Both the position numbers and the translations under genes were made by a program. From Pseudomonadota bacterium (lineage in GTDB: Bacteria > Pseudomonadota > Alphaproteobacteria > Sphingomonadales > Sphingomonadaceae), in assembly GCA_023400405.1 (NCBI GenBank), contig JAEXFD010000063.1, positions 5,996 to 69,995 on the forward strand: DNA of 64,000 nt. The letters run 5' to 3'. Under the pieces are notes generated by a model. The model saw only the letters and a list, made by a program, of their open reading frames with translations, was not told where the DNA came from and did no database searches. This document shows, one piece after another, positions 18,594 to 27,340 of this stretch. How positions within the stretch are numbered: position 1 is the stretch's first letter; each line of letters starts with the position of its first letter.

Positions 18594-19264
18594 GCGGGCA
18601 CCTTCCACCAGCCGGTGATCATCGATCGTGTCTCGTTGAGCGCGCCGGCCAGGATCACCAGCGCCAGGTGCACCACCAGGAACAGGCTGGTCAGCCCCAT
18701 CGCGATGAAGTGCAGCGAGCGCGCCGATTGCCGCCCGCCAAACAGGTCGCTCAGCCACGGCCACATCCCCGGCGACAGCGCAAGCCCGGTGAGGATCAAT
18801 AGCGGCAACAGCACGAACACCATGCCGGCATAAGCCAGCTTCTGGAAGATGTTGTAGACGCGCGGGTCTGCGGGATCGTGGAAGCGCATCGCCCAATGCT
18901 CGCGCGCATCCCTGGCGAGATGCCCCGGCGCCAGCTCGCGCGCGCGGATGCGGAGGTCGCGGCGGAAATGGCCGTTGATCAGGCTCCAGATCATATGCCC
19001 CGCCAGCCCGAAGCCAAGCACAAGCGCGAAGGCGAGGTGCCAGTGCCGCGCCCCCGCCAGGTCGTAGTGGGAGGGCAGGGTCAGCCAGCCCGGCCAGCGC
19101 GGCAAAATGAGCCAGGCATGGTCGAAATTGGCGCCATATTGCCCCCAATAGAGCCGGGGATGCGCGTTGAAGATCATCAGCCCGCTCGGGATCATCACCA
19201 GCACCGCGACCGCGTTGATCCAGTGCCAGATGCGCGTGGAGAGCCGGTGGCGATAGACCTGCAT
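18590..19264 (-). CDS. b-type cytochrome membrane subunit (cytochrome b561/YedZ-like) paired with the molybdoenzyme
   Basis: The 224-residue protein has four to five transmembrane segments with haem-ligand-like histidines in TRIWHWINAVAVLVMIPSGL, GARHWHLAFALVLGF and SLHFIAMGLTSLFLVVHLAL. The pattern is that of bacterial cytochrome b561/thiosulfate-reductase cytochrome b proteins. It would carry electrons between the periplasmic molybdoenzyme and the quinone pool. The next gene starts inside its stop codon (ATGA), and the TauE/SafE gene lies 17 bases upstream, so the three genes look like one operon. Confidence 0.87.
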   Translation of the reverse strand: MQVYRHRLSTRIWHWINAVAVLVMIPSGLMIFNAHPRLYWGQYGANFDHAWLILPRWPGWLTLPSHYDLAGARHWHLAFALVLGFGLAGHMIWSLINGHFRRDLRIRARELAPGHLARDAREHWAMRFHDPADPRVYNIFQKLAYAGMVFVLLPLLILTGLALSPGMWPWLSDLFGGRQSARSLHFIAMGLTSLFLVVHLALVILAGALNETRSMITGWWKVPA

Positions 19265-19281
19265 CGCGTCACTCTAGCCGA

Positions 19282-20043
19282 TTATCCGTACGCGCGCACG
19301 AAGAAGACGATCGTCGTCGCCCCGGTGACCAACAGCGTCCAGCCGCGCACCAGCCCGTGCGGCAGCCGCTTGCCGAGCTCGGCGCCCAGCCAGCCGCCGA
19401 GCACGCCGCCGATCAGCATCGGCAGGCAGGCGAGCCAGCGCACCATGCCGAACCCGACGAACACCAGCGCCGCCGCCGCATTCGCCACCGCGAGCATCAG
19501 CGTGCGGATCGAGAACAGCGAGCGCGGGTCCGCCCCCGCGAGCAGGCCATAGACCGCGGTGGTGATCAGCCCCACGCCCCCGCCGAAATAGCCGCCATAG
19601 ACGCCGAGCAGCGCCTGGGTGACCATCAGCGTCCGCGCCCCGATCGTCACCCGCGCCCGCAGCCAGTCCGAAGCCGGCCGCCCGGCCAGCATCGCGACGA
19701 AGGCGAACAGCAGCAGCCAGGGGATGATCAGGTCGAACGCCCGGGTCAGGGTCAGTACGAGCAGCAGGCTGCCGATCAATCCGCCGGCAAAGGTGATCCC
19801 GGCCAGCACCCGCACCCCCAGCCCGCCCACCGGCGCCAGCTCGCCGCGATAGGCAAAGGCGCTCGTCCCCGCGCCGGGAAGCAGCGCCACGTTCGAAGTG
19901 GCGTTGGCGATGTTGGCGGGCAGCCCCAGCCCGATCAGCGCCGGCAGCGTTGCGAAGGTGCCGCCTCCGGCAAGCGCATTCATCGCGCCGCCAAGCGTCC
20001 CGGCGACCAGTGCCAGCATAAGATGCGCCGTGTCCAACCACAT
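19282..20043 (-). CDS. TauE/SafE-family sulfite/organosulfonate exporter
   Basis: The product of about 253 residues has seven to eight transmembrane segments and two family repeats: LMLALVAGTLGGAMNALAGG with GLPANIANATSNVA, and LLGVYGGYFGGGVGLITTA. Members export sulfite or sulfur-containing organic acids. The ATG at 20043 is chosen for its match to family N-termini; a TTG start 17 codons upstream is also possible. It is first in the operon with the b-type cytochrome and the sulfite-oxidase-fold protein. Together these suggest removal of sulfite by export and oxidation. Confidence 0.85.
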   Translation of the reverse strand: MWLDTAHLMLALVAGTLGGAMNALAGGGTFATLPALIGLGLPANIANATSNVALLPGAGTSAFAYRGELAPVGGLGVRVLAGITFAGGLIGSLLLVLTLTRAFDLIIPWLLLFAFVAMLAGRPASDWLRARVTIGARTLMVTQALLGVYGGYFGGGVGLITTAVYGLLAGADPRSLFSIRTLMLAVANAAAALVFVGFGMVRWLACLPMLIGGVLGGWLGAELGKRLPHGLVRGWTLLVTGATTIVFFVRAYG

Positions 20044-20198
20044 TGCTCCGTTCGCCGCGCTCCCGCCAAAGGTTACGGAGCTGCTCGCGTCCAAGTCGCT
20101 TCAAAGGGCGGCTTGCCCCGCGACGGTGCTGGCGGTCAACGCCACAATGCTTCCTTAAGCGCATCACCCTATCCTCGCCTGGATCAAGGAGCACATCG

Positions 20199-20783
20199 AT
20201 GATCTCACCGACGATCCTAGCCGTCACCCTGTTGCTCACTCCAAACGCGGCGCCTCAGTCGCGCGGCGCTCTCGACGCCCCGGCGGAAGTCGCCCGGCTC
20301 TCGACATCCGCCTGCTACGCGATCGCGAACGGGACCTTGCAGATGCCTGACGGGCCGGCTTCCGAGCCCATGCTCAACAGGCTGGGCCTCGCATTCGGGG
20401 TCCCGAGCGACGCGACGAAGCAGGGACCGGTGCTGACCACCCTGATCTCCCGCGCGACGCTCGGTTCCGAGACCTTGTCTGACGGCCAGATCCTGTTTGC
20501 CGATGGCGGCGCCAGAGGGTGCCGGATCATCTTGCTCGGCGAGAAGCGCACCGGCCAGACCGATCTGGTGGCGGACGCTCTTGCCGAAGGCGGAAGGCGC
20601 GCGGTCCCATCAATGACGGTCACGCGCGGTGCCATCGAACGCCGGGCCTTCCTTCGGCGCGATACGGCGACCGCACCCTATCTGCTCAACCTGATGACCG
20701 TGCTCGACCAGCCGGGGCGACTGCGGCTGTTCACTACCGTCGCGCGCATTCCGCCCAACGTGACCCTGCCCGCCGGCTATTGA
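20199..20783 (+). CDS. Small secreted protein of unknown function
   Basis: The 194-residue product begins with a short hydrophobic leader (MISPTILAVTLLLTPNAAPQ) consistent with secretion. The start is well supported by AAGGAG seven bases before the ATG. The mature part has two cysteines (in STSACYAIANG and ARGCRIILLG) that could form a disulfide. No family is recognised. It is convergent with rlmN, with three bases between the stops. Codon use looks like its neighbours. Confidence 0.7.
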   Translation: MISPTILAVTLLLTPNAAPQSRGALDAPAEVARLSTSACYAIANGTLQMPDGPASEPMLNRLGLAFGVPSDATKQGPVLTTLISRATLGSETLSDGQILFADGGARGCRIILLGEKRTGQTDLVADALAEGGRRAVPSMTVTRGAIERRAFLRRDTATAPYLLNLMTVLDQPGRLRLFTTVARIPPNVTLPAGY

Positions 20784-20786
20784 GCC

Positions 20787-22046
20787 TCAGCCCAGCGCCG
20801 CCATCTTCTCCTCGGCCTCGCGGTCCATCTGCGCCCGCGATTTCTTCTCCGCCGCGGTCTTCAGCTGCCCGCAGGCCGCATCGATGTCGCGGCCGCGCGG
20901 GGTGCGGACCGGGGCGGAGATGCCCGCCTCGAACACGATGTTAGAAAAGGCGCGCACGCGCTCGGGCGTTGAGGTGTCGTAGGGCGCGCCGGGCCAGGGA
21001 TTGAACGGGATCAGGTTCACCTTGGCCGGAAGCCGGTATTTGCGCAGCAGCCGGACGAGCTCGTGCGCATCTTCGTCGCTGTCGTTCTTGTCCTTCAGCA
21101 TCACATATTCGAAGGTGATGCGCCGGGCATTGTTGGCGCCCGGATAATCGGCACAGGCCTGGAGCAGTTCCTCGATGCCGTATTTCCGGTTGAGCGGCAC
21201 GATCTCGTCGCGGATCTCCTTGGTCACCGCGTGCAGCGAGACCGCGAGGTTCACCCCGATCTCCTCGCCCGCGCGCGCCATCATCGGCACCACGCCGCTG
21301 GTCGACAGGGTGATCCGCCGCTTCGACAGCGCCAGGCCGTCGCCGTCCATCACGATCGCCAGCCCATCGCGGACATTGTCGAAATTATAGAGCGGCTCGC
21401 CCATCCCCATCATCACGATGTTGGTGAGCATCCGCCCCTCGGGCTGGCTCGGCCATTCGCCGAGCGAATCGCGCGCCAGCATCACTTGGCCGACGATCTC
21501 GCCTGCGGTCAGGTTGCGCACCAGCCGCATCGTGCCGGTATGGCAGAAGCGGCAGTTGAGCGTGCAGCCGACCTGGCTCGAGACGCACAACGTCCCCCGA
21601 TCGGCATCGGGGATGAACACCATTTCGTAATCCTGGCCGTCGGGCGAGCGGAGCAGCCATTTGCGCGTGCCGTCGCTGGAGACCTGCGCCTCGATCACCT
21701 CCGGCCGGCCGATCACGAAACGCTCGGCCAGCCAGGGATGCTGCGCCTTGGCGATATCGGTCATCGCCGAGAATTCGGTGGCGCCGCGATTGTAGATCCA
21801 GTGCCAGATCTGCTTGGCGCGCAGCTTGGCCTGTTTGGGCTCGAGCCCCGCCTCGGCCAGCACCGCGCGCAGCTGATCCCGGGAAAGCCCGATCAGGTCG
21901 ACGCGGCCGTCTTCGCGCGCCACTTCGGGGCGCGGCACGGGCACGGGATCGATGTGCCCCGGAATGGGCATAGGTTCGATGTGCCCGTGAACGGGCGGGG
22001 GCGCGGCCGAAGCTGTCTGCATGGCTGCGCACATAGTCGATTTCAT
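20787..22046 (-). CDS. rlmN: Dual-specificity 23S rRNA/tRNA adenine-C2 methyltransferase RlmN
   Basis: The 419-residue radical-SAM enzyme methylates A2503 of 23S rRNA and A37 of some tRNAs. The cluster motif is C161-x3-C165-x2-C168 in [13 protein letters not shown]. Other blocks are [51 protein letters not shown] and [12 protein letters not shown], with the catalytic C-terminal cysteine in [12 protein letters not shown]. The first 45 residues are an extension containing a tandem ten-residue proline-rich repeat (GHIEPMPIP / GHIDPVPVP) not needed for the fold. The start lies 4 bases after the stop of the upstream epimerase-like gene. Confidence 0.95.
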   Translation of the reverse strand: MKSTMCAAMQTASAAPPPVHGHIEPMPIPGHIDPVPVPRPEVAREDGRVDLIGLSRDQLRAVLAEAGLEPKQAKLRAKQIWHWIYNRGATEFSAMTDIAKAQHPWLAERFVIGRPEVIEAQVSSDGTRKWLLRSPDGQDYEMVFIPDADRGTLCVSSQVGCTLNCRFCHTGTMRLVRNLTAGEIVGQVMLARDSLGEWPSQPEGRMLTNIVMMGMGEPLYNFDNVRDGLAIVMDGDGLALSKRRITLSTSGVVPMMARAGEEIGVNLAVSLHAVTKEIRDEIVPLNRKYGIEELLQACADYPGANNARRITFEYVMLKDKNDSDEDAHELVRLLRKYRLPAKVNLIPFNPWPGAPYDTSTPERVRAFSNIVFEAGISAPVRTPRGRDIDAACGQLKTAAEKKSRAQMDREAEEKMAALG

Positions 22047-22050
22047 GCGG

Positions 22051-22986
22051 TTATTCCAGTGACCCCAGCGCCTTGAGCGTCGTGCGCAGCGATTCGACCG
22101 GATCGGTGCGTGGTTCCTCGCCGAGGAACGCCACCAGCGTCCGGTTGTCGAGCCGCACCGGGTGGGTCCAGAAGGGCCGCATCTCGATCAGCTCGCGCAT
22201 CGTCGGATTGAACGGCGCGATCAGCGGCAGCAGCGCCCAGGGAAAGCCGCGGCGCTTCACCGGACGGCGGACCGCAGCCCCGATGGTATCAATCAGCCCC
22301 ATGCCATCGGCATCCCACAGCCCTGCGAAATGGAAGCGCGCGAAGCGGGGCAGCTCGGCGCCGCGGTCGAGCAGCCGGGCAAAGGTCTCACCGACATCGG
22401 GCAGATAGGCCCAGGCATGGCCCACGCCCCTGGCACCCGGATGGAGGACGCGGCGCACCGGCTTGCCCGGCGTGATCATCCCCTGCGACAGCCAGCTATT
22501 GCCCGGCCGCGGCCCGTAATAGTCGCCGGCGCGCAGGATCAGCGCGCGGATGCCGGATTCCTCGATTCGCGCCTCCAGGTCGCGGCGGATCGCGCCCTTG
22601 CGGGTGCCTGCGTTCTGCGGCGAATCGGGCGCCGCGACGGGCGTCGTCGCCGGATCGAAATTGTAGATCGTGCCCGGCAGCGCGAGGCGCGCATCATTGG
22701 CCAGCGCCGCGGCGATACTGTTGTCGATCATCGGCAGCACTAGCCGGTCCCAGTCGCGATAGCCTGGCGGGTTCACTGCATGGACGATTGCGTCCACCCC
22801 ATCCGCCGCCGCCAGCACGTCGGCGCCCACCCCGGCATCGCCCTCGCGCCAGTCGATCGCCGGATCGAGCCCCGGCCGCTGCCCACGCACCAGCCCGCGC
22901 ACGCGCCAGCCATGCGCGATCAACGCCCGCGCCGTCTCACCGCCCACGCCGCCGGTCGCACCCAGCACCAGAACCATCTTGTCCAT
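22051..22986 (-). CDS. NAD(P)-binding nucleoside-diphosphate-sugar-epimerase-like (extended SDR) protein
   Basis: The 311-residue protein begins with the Rossmann motif [18 protein letters not shown]. It also has [19 protein letters not shown], an [16 protein letters not shown] block with the YxxxK-type position changed, and [19 protein letters not shown]. It groups with atypical epimerase or NmrA-like proteins whose substrates are rarely known. It is divergent from a LysR-type regulator, the usual arrangement for a regulated target, and is followed by rlmN. Confidence 0.8.
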   Translation of the reverse strand: MDKMVLVLGATGGVGGETARALIAHGWRVRGLVRGQRPGLDPAIDWREGDAGVGADVLAAADGVDAIVHAVNPPGYRDWDRLVLPMIDNSIAAALANDARLALPGTIYNFDPATTPVAAPDSPQNAGTRKGAIRRDLEARIEESGIRALILRAGDYYGPRPGNSWLSQGMITPGKPVRRVLHPGARGVGHAWAYLPDVGETFARLLDRGAELPRFARFHFAGLWDADGMGLIDTIGAAVRRPVKRRGFPWALLPLIAPFNPTMRELIEMRPFWTHPVRLDNRTLVAFLGEEPRTDPVESLRTTLKALGSLE

Positions 22987-23075
22987 CTTCGTCCTCCATC
23001 GCTTGCTCGGGGAGATGCGCGCTCGAAGGCCTAAAGAAAATTGCCGAACCTTTTCAGCCAGCCTAGAAGAATTTG

Positions 23076-23954
23076 ATGAACCGGATCGATTGGGAGCAGC
23101 AGCGGGCCTTCCTCGCGGTGCTGGAGGAGGGGAGCCTCTCCGCCGCCGCCCGCCGCCTCGGCCTCGCCCAGCCGACCGTCCGCGCCCGGATCGAGGCGCT
23201 CGAGGCGGCGCTCGGCACGCCGCTTTTCACCCGCGCGCCTTCCGGTCTCCTGCCCACCGAGCGTGCCGAAGCGCTGCGCGAGTCCGCCCGTGCGATGGCG
23301 CTCGCCTCGGACGCCTTCGTCCGTACCGCCTCGGCCGAACCGGGCGCCGTCGCCGGCACGGTGCGAATCACCGCGAGCGACGTCATCGCCGTCGAAGTGC
23401 TGCCCCCGATCCTCGCCGCGCTCACCGCAGCCCATCCCCGCCTGGCGATCGAGCTTTCGGCGAGCAACCGCAACGAAGACATGCTCCGCCGCGAATCGGA
23501 TATCGCGGTGCGGATGGTGCGTCCGGCGCAGGAGGCCCTCGTCGCCCGGCGGGTCGGCGCCGCGCGGCTCGGGCTCCATGCCCATTCCGATTACCTTGCC
23601 GGCCGCTCGGCACCTCGGACACTCGAGGCATTGCGCGGCCATTGCCTGATCGGCCCGGCCAGCGACGGCCCAATTCTCCAGGCAGTCCAGCGCCTGGGCT
23701 TCGACTTCACGCTGCCCGACTTTGCCTTCCGCAGCGACAGCGATCTCGCCTATCTCGCCGCGATCCGCGCCGGCGCCGGAATCGGCATTTGCCAAGTCCC
23801 GCTGGGGCACCGCTACGGTTTCACGCGGCTGGTCGAAAGCTTCGCCTTCGATCTAGAAACATGGGTGGTCTGCCACGAAGACCTGCGCGCCGTTCCTCGC
23901 GTTCGTGTGGTATTCGACGCGTTGGTCGCGGGACTGCGCGACTATCTCGATTAG
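23076..23954 (+). CDS. LysR-family transcriptional regulator
   Basis: The 292-residue protein has an N-terminal winged helix-turn-helix (FLAVLEEGSLSAAARRLG, then PTVRARIEALEAALGTPLF) and a C-terminal periplasmic-binding-protein-like effector domain (VRITASDVIAVEVLPPILA onward, AIRAGAGIGICQVPLGH). ATG at 23076 is chosen; an immediately preceding TTG is in frame. It is divergent from the epimerase-like gene with about 89 bases between starts, so it probably controls that gene and itself. The effector is unknown. Confidence 0.92.
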   Translation: MNRIDWEQQRAFLAVLEEGSLSAAARRLGLAQPTVRARIEALEAALGTPLFTRAPSGLLPTERAEALRESARAMALASDAFVRTASAEPGAVAGTVRITASDVIAVEVLPPILAALTAAHPRLAIELSASNRNEDMLRRESDIAVRMVRPAQEALVARRVGAARLGLHAHSDYLAGRSAPRTLEALRGHCLIGPASDGPILQAVQRLGFDFTLPDFAFRSDSDLAYLAAIRAGAGIGICQVPLGHRYGFTRLVESFAFDLETWVVCHEDLRAVPRVRVVFDALVAGLRDYLD

Positions 23955-24051
23955 CCTCAGCCAAGCCACGGCACGTCGCGCTTTGCTTGCACTGTTGCAT
24001 CCGTGCCACCCAGCTTTGCGTTGGGGGTAGAGAGTTTCTTTGGAGTACAAG

Positions 24052-24471
24052 ATGCAGCTTATCCGTTTCACCCTCGCCGCCGCGGCGATCGCGATCACGC
24101 CGGCCGCCCTGGCCCAGACCGCCCCGCAGACCAGCACCGGCACAGCGCCGACTTCGACCGCCCCGGCTCAGACCTCCCCAGCGACGCCGACCGCTCCGGC
24201 CCCCAGCACCGCGGCGGTGACCGACGCCGAAGTCGATCAATTCGCCACCGCGGCGCTCGAAGTGAACAAGATTCAGGCCGACGCCTCGGTCTCTGCTGCC
24301 GACAAGGGCGCCAAGATGGCGGCCGCGGTCACGGCGACCGGCCTGACCGCCGATCGCTTCAATGCGATCAGCCAGGCGATGGCGGCCGATCCGGCGCTCA
24401 ACAAGCGCATCCAGACCGCCGCTGCCGCCAAGCAAGGCGCAGCCACGCCGGCCCCGTCGCCGAGCATGTAA
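24052..24471 (+). CDS. Secreted DUF4168-like protein
   Basis: The 139-residue product has a signal peptide (MQLIRFTLAAAAIAITPAAL, cleavage after LAQ), an Ala/Thr/Pro-rich linker to about residue 57, then a helical domain with TDAEVDQFATAALEVNKIQ and ATGLTADRFNAISQAMAAD. This fits DUF4168 domains of periplasmic proteins. GGAG lies seven bases before the ATG. A strong hairpin with a T tract follows the stop, so it is probably monocistronic. Function unknown. Confidence 0.75.
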   Translation: MQLIRFTLAAAAIAITPAALAQTAPQTSTGTAPTSTAPAQTSPATPTAPAPSTAAVTDAEVDQFATAALEVNKIQADASVSAADKGAKMAAAVTATGLTADRFNAISQAMAADPALNKRIQTAAAAKQGAATPAPSPSM

Positions 24472-24495
24472 TTCCCCCGCCGCGTCACGCGGATG

Positions 24496-24554
24496 GCGCC
24501 GGTTCGCTCCCGTCTCGTTCCTTGCCGAACGGGCGGGGACGGGCCGGCGCTTTT
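24496..24554 (+). terminator. Rho-independent terminator after the DUF4168-like gene
   Basis: The outer stem GCGCCGG/CCGGCGC (24496-24502 with 24544-24550) encloses further pairing (CCCGTC with GACGGG) and is followed directly by TTTT. It lies 25 bases past the stop codon. Confidence 0.7.
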
Positions 24555-24564
24555 CGTTGAGGGA

Positions 24565-25023
24565 TCAGTTTCCCACGCAGCCTAGCGCGGCCGCGTCGAT
24601 CGCGCTCGCCGCGCCCTTCAGCGCATAGCTGTCGGCAAAGGGCACGCCATTGGCGCCCACCGTCTCGACGCTCATGCTGCGCCCCGAACGGATCGCCGCG
24701 ACCACCGCCGCGTCGGTGCGCGCATCCGGCGCCCAGGCATCAGCCGCGCCCGCCTGCAAGTCGAACCGCCGCTCGCCGATCGAAAGCGTGACGCGCGCAT
24801 TGCCGGCGCGCCCCCGGCTCAACCGAATGTGGAGCTGGTTGCGCACACGATCCTGCGGCCAGGTGGCAATGCTCGCAAAGGGCTGGCCTTGGCGGCGCTT
24901 TTCCACCGGCTCGGCGATCGCGAAGCAATGCCGCGGTGAGGCGTCGCGAAACGCGCCCCAGCCGTCATAGACGCCCAGCGCCTCGCGCTGCTGGAGCGCG
25001 ATCAGCAGCGCCAGCGCGATCAT
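24565..25023 (-). CDS. IalB-like (invasion-associated locus B family) secreted protein
   Basis: The 152-residue protein begins with a short hydrophobic segment (MIALALLIALQQ) and continues with GVYDGWGAFRDASPRHCFA, an arrangement seen in IalB-family proteins of alphaproteobacteria. Two cysteines (in RHCFA and the C-terminal LGCVGN) probably form a disulfide in the periplasm. The start overlaps the stop of the histidine phosphatase gene (ATGA), so the two are cotranslated. Function in free-living species is not known. The family call is from pattern and moderately sure. Confidence 0.65.
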   Translation of the reverse strand: MIALALLIALQQREALGVYDGWGAFRDASPRHCFAIAEPVEKRRQGQPFASIATWPQDRVRNQLHIRLSRGRAGNARVTLSIGERRFDLQAGAADAWAPDARTDAAVVAAIRSGRSMSVETVGANGVPFADSYALKGAASAIDAAALGCVGN

Positions 25024-25670
25024 GCCGGGGCGTAACCGCGACCGGTGCCGGTGTGCACCACCGTCTCCAAGCCCTGCTCGATCATCACGATCGACCCCTG
25101 GGACAGGTCCGGCGCCACCGGCGCGCCGAATTGCGGCATCACGTCGCGCCCGGTCATCACCCCGCGCAGGATGCGGCTGGACATGCCATGCATGATCACC
25201 AGCCGATCGCCGGAATCCTCGTCGGTGTCGGCAAGCCAGGAAGAGACGCGCCGGGCGATGCCGTCATACCATTCGCCACCGGGCGGGCGCCGCAAGTAGA
25301 GGCCCTGTTCGACGTCGAGAAAGCCCGGCGCCTCGGGGAGCAGATCGGCATAATAGCGCCCCGTCCATTCGCCCATGCCGATCTCGACCAGCCGGTCGTC
25401 CTGCCGTGCCTGGTGCCAGTCGAGCTCGAGATGCTCGGCGATGATCGCCAGCGTCTGGAGCGCGCGCCCGGCACTCGAGGCCCAAAGCGTGATCGCCGGC
25501 TTCGGTCCCAAAATGCTTCGCAGTGCCTCGCCCATCGCGTCGGCCTGGGCGAAGCCCGCGCGGGTCAGCGGCGTATGCGGCACGTCGCCCTGCATCCGGC
25601 GCGCGCGATTGAACACGGTCTCGCCATGGCGGGCGATGAAGTCGCGGCCTTTGCGCTGCGTGACTGGCAT
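25020..25670 (-). CDS. Histidine phosphatase superfamily (phosphoglycerate-mutase-like) protein
   Basis: The 216-residue protein carries the catalytic RHG motif in FIARHGETVFNRARRMQG (H15), the conserved WASSAGRALQTLAIIAEHLE block, the acid in IGMGEWTGRYYADL, and the second histidine in RLVIMHGMSSRILRG. These are the four elements of the branch-1 histidine phosphatase pocket. The substrate cannot be told. The next gene overlaps its stop by four bases. Confidence 0.9.
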   Translation of the reverse strand: MPVTQRKGRDFIARHGETVFNRARRMQGDVPHTPLTRAGFAQADAMGEALRSILGPKPAITLWASSAGRALQTLAIIAEHLELDWHQARQDDRLVEIGMGEWTGRYYADLLPEAPGFLDVEQGLYLRRPPGGEWYDGIARRVSSWLADTDEDSGDRLVIMHGMSSRILRGVMTGRDVMPQFGAPVAPDLSQGSIVMIEQGLETVVHTGTGRGYAPA

Positions 25671-25835
25671 GGTGCTTCCTCAGCGGATCGCCGCGACAAA
25701 CGCAATGGGCCGGAATTGAGGCACCCTTCTTTTTTCCGCCTCGTTTCGTTCAGTCAACGAACAGCTTCGGTCCGCCAATTCGCACGCCGCTTCCCGTTCG
25801 CCGGGAGCGTGTCGATACGAAAGGGATTACCTGTC

Positions 25836-26396
25836 ATGCAAAAACTCATCCTCGTCGCCCTGGCCGCTTCCGCCGCCGCGACGCCCGCCTTCGCGCAGGA
25901 CGGCAGCTTCAACGGGCCGCGCGCCGAAGTGATCGCGGGCTGGGACCATGCCGACGTGCCCGGCGGCGAGATGCGCAACGGCCTCACCTATGGCGGCGCG
26001 ATCGGCTATGACGTCCAGCGCGGCAGCACCGTGTTCGGCGTCGAAGGCGAAATCACCGGCTCGACGATCAAGGACGAATCGCAGCCGGCCGCGAACACGA
26101 CGTTCAAGGGCACGCTCGGCCGCGACCTCTATGTCGGCGGGCGCATCGGCTTCACCGCGACGCCGAATGTTCTGCTCTATGCCAAGGCCGGCTACACCAA
26201 TCAGCGCAGCAACATCGAATATCGCTCGCCCACCTTCAATCAGGATGCCGGCGCCACCGATGGCGGCTACCGGCTCGGTGCCGGCGCAGAGGTGAAGCTC
26301 AGCGGCAAGACCTATCTGAAGGGCGAATACCGCTACAGCGACTATGGCGACGGCCAGCGCCACCAGGTCGTCGGCGGCCTTGGCATCCGCTTCTGA
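25836..26396 (+). CDS. Small outer-membrane beta-barrel protein (porin-like, OmpA-type barrel)
   Basis: The 186-residue product has a signal peptide (MQKLILVALAASAAATPAFA) and alternating strands typical of an eight-stranded barrel, e.g. GAIGYDVQRGSTVFGVEGE, GRDLYVGGRIGFTATPNV and YLKGEYRYSDYGDG. It ends in GIRF, the aromatic C-terminus recognised for barrel assembly. It is a diverged relative of the 219-residue barrel next door (GRDLYIGGRVGF, YAKAGYTN, EYRYSNY). Function is structural or protective at best guess. Confidence 0.85.
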   Translation: MQKLILVALAASAAATPAFAQDGSFNGPRAEVIAGWDHADVPGGEMRNGLTYGGAIGYDVQRGSTVFGVEGEITGSTIKDESQPAANTTFKGTLGRDLYVGGRIGFTATPNVLLYAKAGYTNQRSNIEYRSPTFNQDAGATDGGYRLGAGAEVKLSGKTYLKGEYRYSDYGDGQRHQVVGGLGIRF

Positions 26397-26405
26397 ATGG
26401 GCTCG

Positions 26406-26448
26406 GGCGGCGCGTTTGCGGACGCGCCGCCTGTTGCCAAAGGGCAAC
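26406..26448 (+). terminator. Tandem stem-loops after the first barrel gene
   Basis: A perfect 10-base stem GGCGGCGCGT/ACGCGCCGCC (26406-26415 with 26422-26431) is followed by a second smaller hairpin (GTTGCC/GGCAAC) and then a short TTTT. It is likely to end transcription before the next barrel gene. Confidence 0.6.
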
Positions 26449-26547
26449 GGTTTTCGCCGTTTATGTGAGGTTCATGCAACCTCGGACTCGCGCCCCTAGT
26501 TATGCCGCCGCCCGCTCGAAAGGTGGGCCAGTACCTAAGGAGTTTGT

Positions 26548-27207
26548 ATGCGTAAGCTTGTTTTCGTCGCCGCCCTCGCCGCCTCGTCGGCCCTTGCGGC
26601 CCCCGCCTTCGCCCAGGATTCGACCGCTCCCGGCGGCTTCCATGTCGGCGTGAACGGTGGCCTCGACATCCTGCGTCCCGGCAGCACCGAGGATTCGAAC
26701 CTGCGCGGCGACGACCAGAGCGCCGAGGGCTTCCAGTACGGCGTCGAAGCCGGCTACGACATCCCGCTCGGCAGCCGCGCCTTTGTCGGCATCGAGGGCG
26801 AAGCGAGCGGCTCGACCGCGAAGGTCCGCTACGACACGCCCGATCCCAATGATTTCGGCTATGGCCGCGTCAAGGCGGGTCGCGACCTCTATATCGGCGG
26901 CCGCGTCGGCTTCATGGCCAGCCCGAGCACCAAGGTCTATGCCAAGGCCGGCTACACCAACGCCCAGCTGAAGCTGCTCGCGTCGGACGGCACCACGTCG
27001 CTCGAGGATCACTACAATCTCGACGGCTGGCGCGTCGGCGCGGGCGTCGAGAAGAACATCGGCAGCAACACCTACGCCAAGCTCGAATATCGCTATTCGA
27101 ACTACACCAATGCCGACCTGACCTATGCGAACGGCGCGACGACGAACCGGTTCGACGTCGATACCGATCGCCATCAGGTGGTCGCCGGCGTGGGCTTCCG
27201 CTTCTAA
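26548..27207 (+). CDS. Small outer-membrane beta-barrel protein (porin-like)
   Basis: The 219-residue protein has a signal peptide (MRKLVFVAALAASSALAAPA, cleavage after AFAQ) and repeated amphipathic strands: GGFHVGVNGGLDILRPG, EAGYDIPLGSRAFVGIEGEA, GRDLYIGGRVGFMASPST, YAKAGYTNAQLKLL and KLEYRYSNYTNADLTY. It ends in VGFRF. AAGGAG lies six bases before the ATG, a strong site that suggests high expression. It is related to the barrel gene just upstream. Confidence 0.87.
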   Translation: MRKLVFVAALAASSALAAPAFAQDSTAPGGFHVGVNGGLDILRPGSTEDSNLRGDDQSAEGFQYGVEAGYDIPLGSRAFVGIEGEASGSTAKVRYDTPDPNDFGYGRVKAGRDLYIGGRVGFMASPSTKVYAKAGYTNAQLKLLASDGTTSLEDHYNLDGWRVGAGVEKNIGSNTYAKLEYRYSNYTNADLTYANGATTNRFDVDTDRHQVVAGVGFRF

Positions 27208-27244
27208 AAGCGGCCGCACCGCATCATTTTGGTGTGCATGACGA

Positions 27245-27273
27245 GGGTCGGGGCGCTTGCCCCGGCCCTTTTT
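27245..27273 (+). terminator. Rho-independent terminator after the second barrel gene
   Basis: A nine-base stem (27245-27253 with 27260-27268, one G-T pair) with a six-base loop is followed at once by TTTTT. It separates the barrel genes from dnaN. Confidence 0.85.
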
Positions 27274-27340
27274 GCCGTTAGAGAATGAAGGCCAACCATA
27301 TGGCCGGCGGATTCGACGCGCGGCTTCCGGGGGTTTTGAC

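Noticed and set aside
27208..27340. A replication origin beside dnaN
   Set aside because: No cluster of DnaA boxes or AT-rich unwinding segment was seen; the gap holds a terminator and a short leader.
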